The notes beneath the pieces are model-generated. The model saw nothing but the letters and a program-made list of their open reading frames with translations, was not told the origin of the DNA and searched no databases. A stretch of DNA of 64,000 nucleotides from Sphingomonas sp. Leaf32 (lineage in GTDB: Bacteria; Pseudomonadota; Alphaproteobacteria; Sphingomonadales; Sphingomonadaceae): NCBI RefSeq assembly GCF_001421765.1, contig NZ_LMLA01000001.1:248001-312000 (forward strand). The letters are read 5' to 3'. Positions 63,658 through 64,000 of the stretch are shown here, one piece after another; within the stretch, counting starts at the first letter, position 1, and every line of letters begins with the position of its first letter. The position numbers and the translations under genes were made by a program.

Positions 63658-64000
63658 TCAGCCGCCGGTCAGTTCGGACAAGGCGGCGCGCATCGACACC
63701 CGCACGCCCGCCGGATCGTAGCAGATCACGCTGTCGCCGGTGCCCGCAAGCCCGAGCCGCAGCAGCTTGGACCCGAATCCCCGCCGCGCCGGCTGGCAGA
63801 CGACCGGTCCGCCGCGTTCCTGCCACGTCATCGCCAACTGGCCATCGGCCACCGCCCAGTCGAGCAGGATAGTGCCCTCCACCGTCGACAGCGCGCCATA
63901 TTTGACCGCGTTGGTCCCCAGTTCGTGGAGGATCAGCGCCATCGCCAACGCCGCGCGCGCGCCCAGCGCCACATCGGGGCCGGTCAGCGCGATGCGATCG
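63658..64000 (-). CDS. Sensor histidine kinase, HWE family (C-terminal part)
   Basis: The frame runs from the window edge to a stop at 63658, giving about 114 residues. The ATP-binding N-box reads ALILHELGTNAVKYGALS, the HWE/HisKA_2 signature, and a G-box-like GFGSKLLRLGL follows. The dimerisation and sensor regions lie outside the window. In alphaproteobacteria such kinases often act in the general stress (PhyR) or light-response pathways, which would suit the neighbouring GlsB-type stress gene, but this is inference. A GTG within the frame is not a real start, since coding continues upstream. Confidence 0.85.
   Translation of the reverse strand, partial: DRIALTGPDVALGARAALAMALILHELGTNAVKYGALSTVEGTILLDWAVADGQLAMTWQERGGPVVCQPARRGFGSKLLRLGLAGTGDSVICYDPAGVRVSMRAALSELTGG

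Overview
The window is a GC-rich chromosomal segment from an alphaproteobacterium, almost certainly a sphingomonad (Sphingomonas or a close relative). The basis is gene content: a SciP/DUF1153 cell-cycle regulator, PhaR, an oversized orphan TonB-dependent receptor, CrtZ carotenoid hydroxylase, a Coq7-type ubiquinone hydroxylase and a partial HWE-family sensor kinase. Gene order is also of the alphaproteobacterial type (ctpA-dsbB-coq7, MJ0042 zinc-ribbon gene divergent from ftsEX, dapD beside a HAD nucleotidase). I saw no insertion sequence, prophage, integrase, CRISPR array, tRNA or rRNA. Nearly all sequence is core chromosome with tight ATGA/GTGA-coupled operons.

Layout. 0-4.8 kb: 3' end of a secreted aspartyl-protease/PDZ gene, a small membrane protein, a secreted methyltransferase-like protein, then a polyhydroxyalkanoate locus (phaR divergent from a short class III-like PhaC homologue, followed by a thiolase). 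4.8-8.3 kb: a 1095-residue TonB-dependent receptor behind a repeat-dense regulatory region. 8.3-18 kb: proA-nadD-rsfS-rlmH-EnvC-like run, a chemoreceptor, ctpA-dsbB-coq7 and two unknown small proteins. 18-24 kb: homoserine dehydrogenase, a 2OG-Fe(II) oxygenase, an MFS exporter, an acidic protein-lipoprotein-thioesterase operon, a SIMPL protein. 24-35 kb: an RND efflux operon with a readable promoter/operator, DUF445 protein, PdeM, zinc-ribbon gene, ftsE-ftsX-ydcF-plsC. 35-44 kb: malate synthase G with a divergent LysR regulator, homogentisate pathway genes (hppD, hmgA, a Rieske protein), patatin and YbhB genes. 44-48.5 kb: riboflavin operon ribD-ribE-ribBA-ribH and a TonB energy transducer. 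48.5-57.5 kb: gltX, prs, a lipoprotein/HExxH protein pair, crtZ operon, sucC, etfBA. 57.5-64 kb: secreted protein, M19 dipeptidase, dapD, HAD nucleotidase, mnmA, sciP, a GlsB-type membrane protein and a partial histidine kinase.

The feature that stands out at the scale of the whole window is a set of long intergenic inverted repeats in at least five sequence families (called A to E here), each present two to five times in 64 kb and confined to gaps between genes. Some copies have near-perfect arms of 26-30 bp, and one minimal copy forms a terminator-like hairpin after the RND operon. Other non-coding signals worth attention are a nested direct/inverted repeat array before the TonB receptor, a TTGAGA-N17-TAATAC promoter overlapped by an inverted repeat before the RND pump, and a perfect 14-bp palindrome before hppD.

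Nothing in the window is an obvious defence or mobile island. The best candidates for undescribed biology are the repeat families, the TonB-receptor control region, the short PHA-synthase homogue with its divergent repressor, and the lipoprotein/HExxH-peptidoglycan-binding pair. All calls come from reading the sequence; no database search was run.
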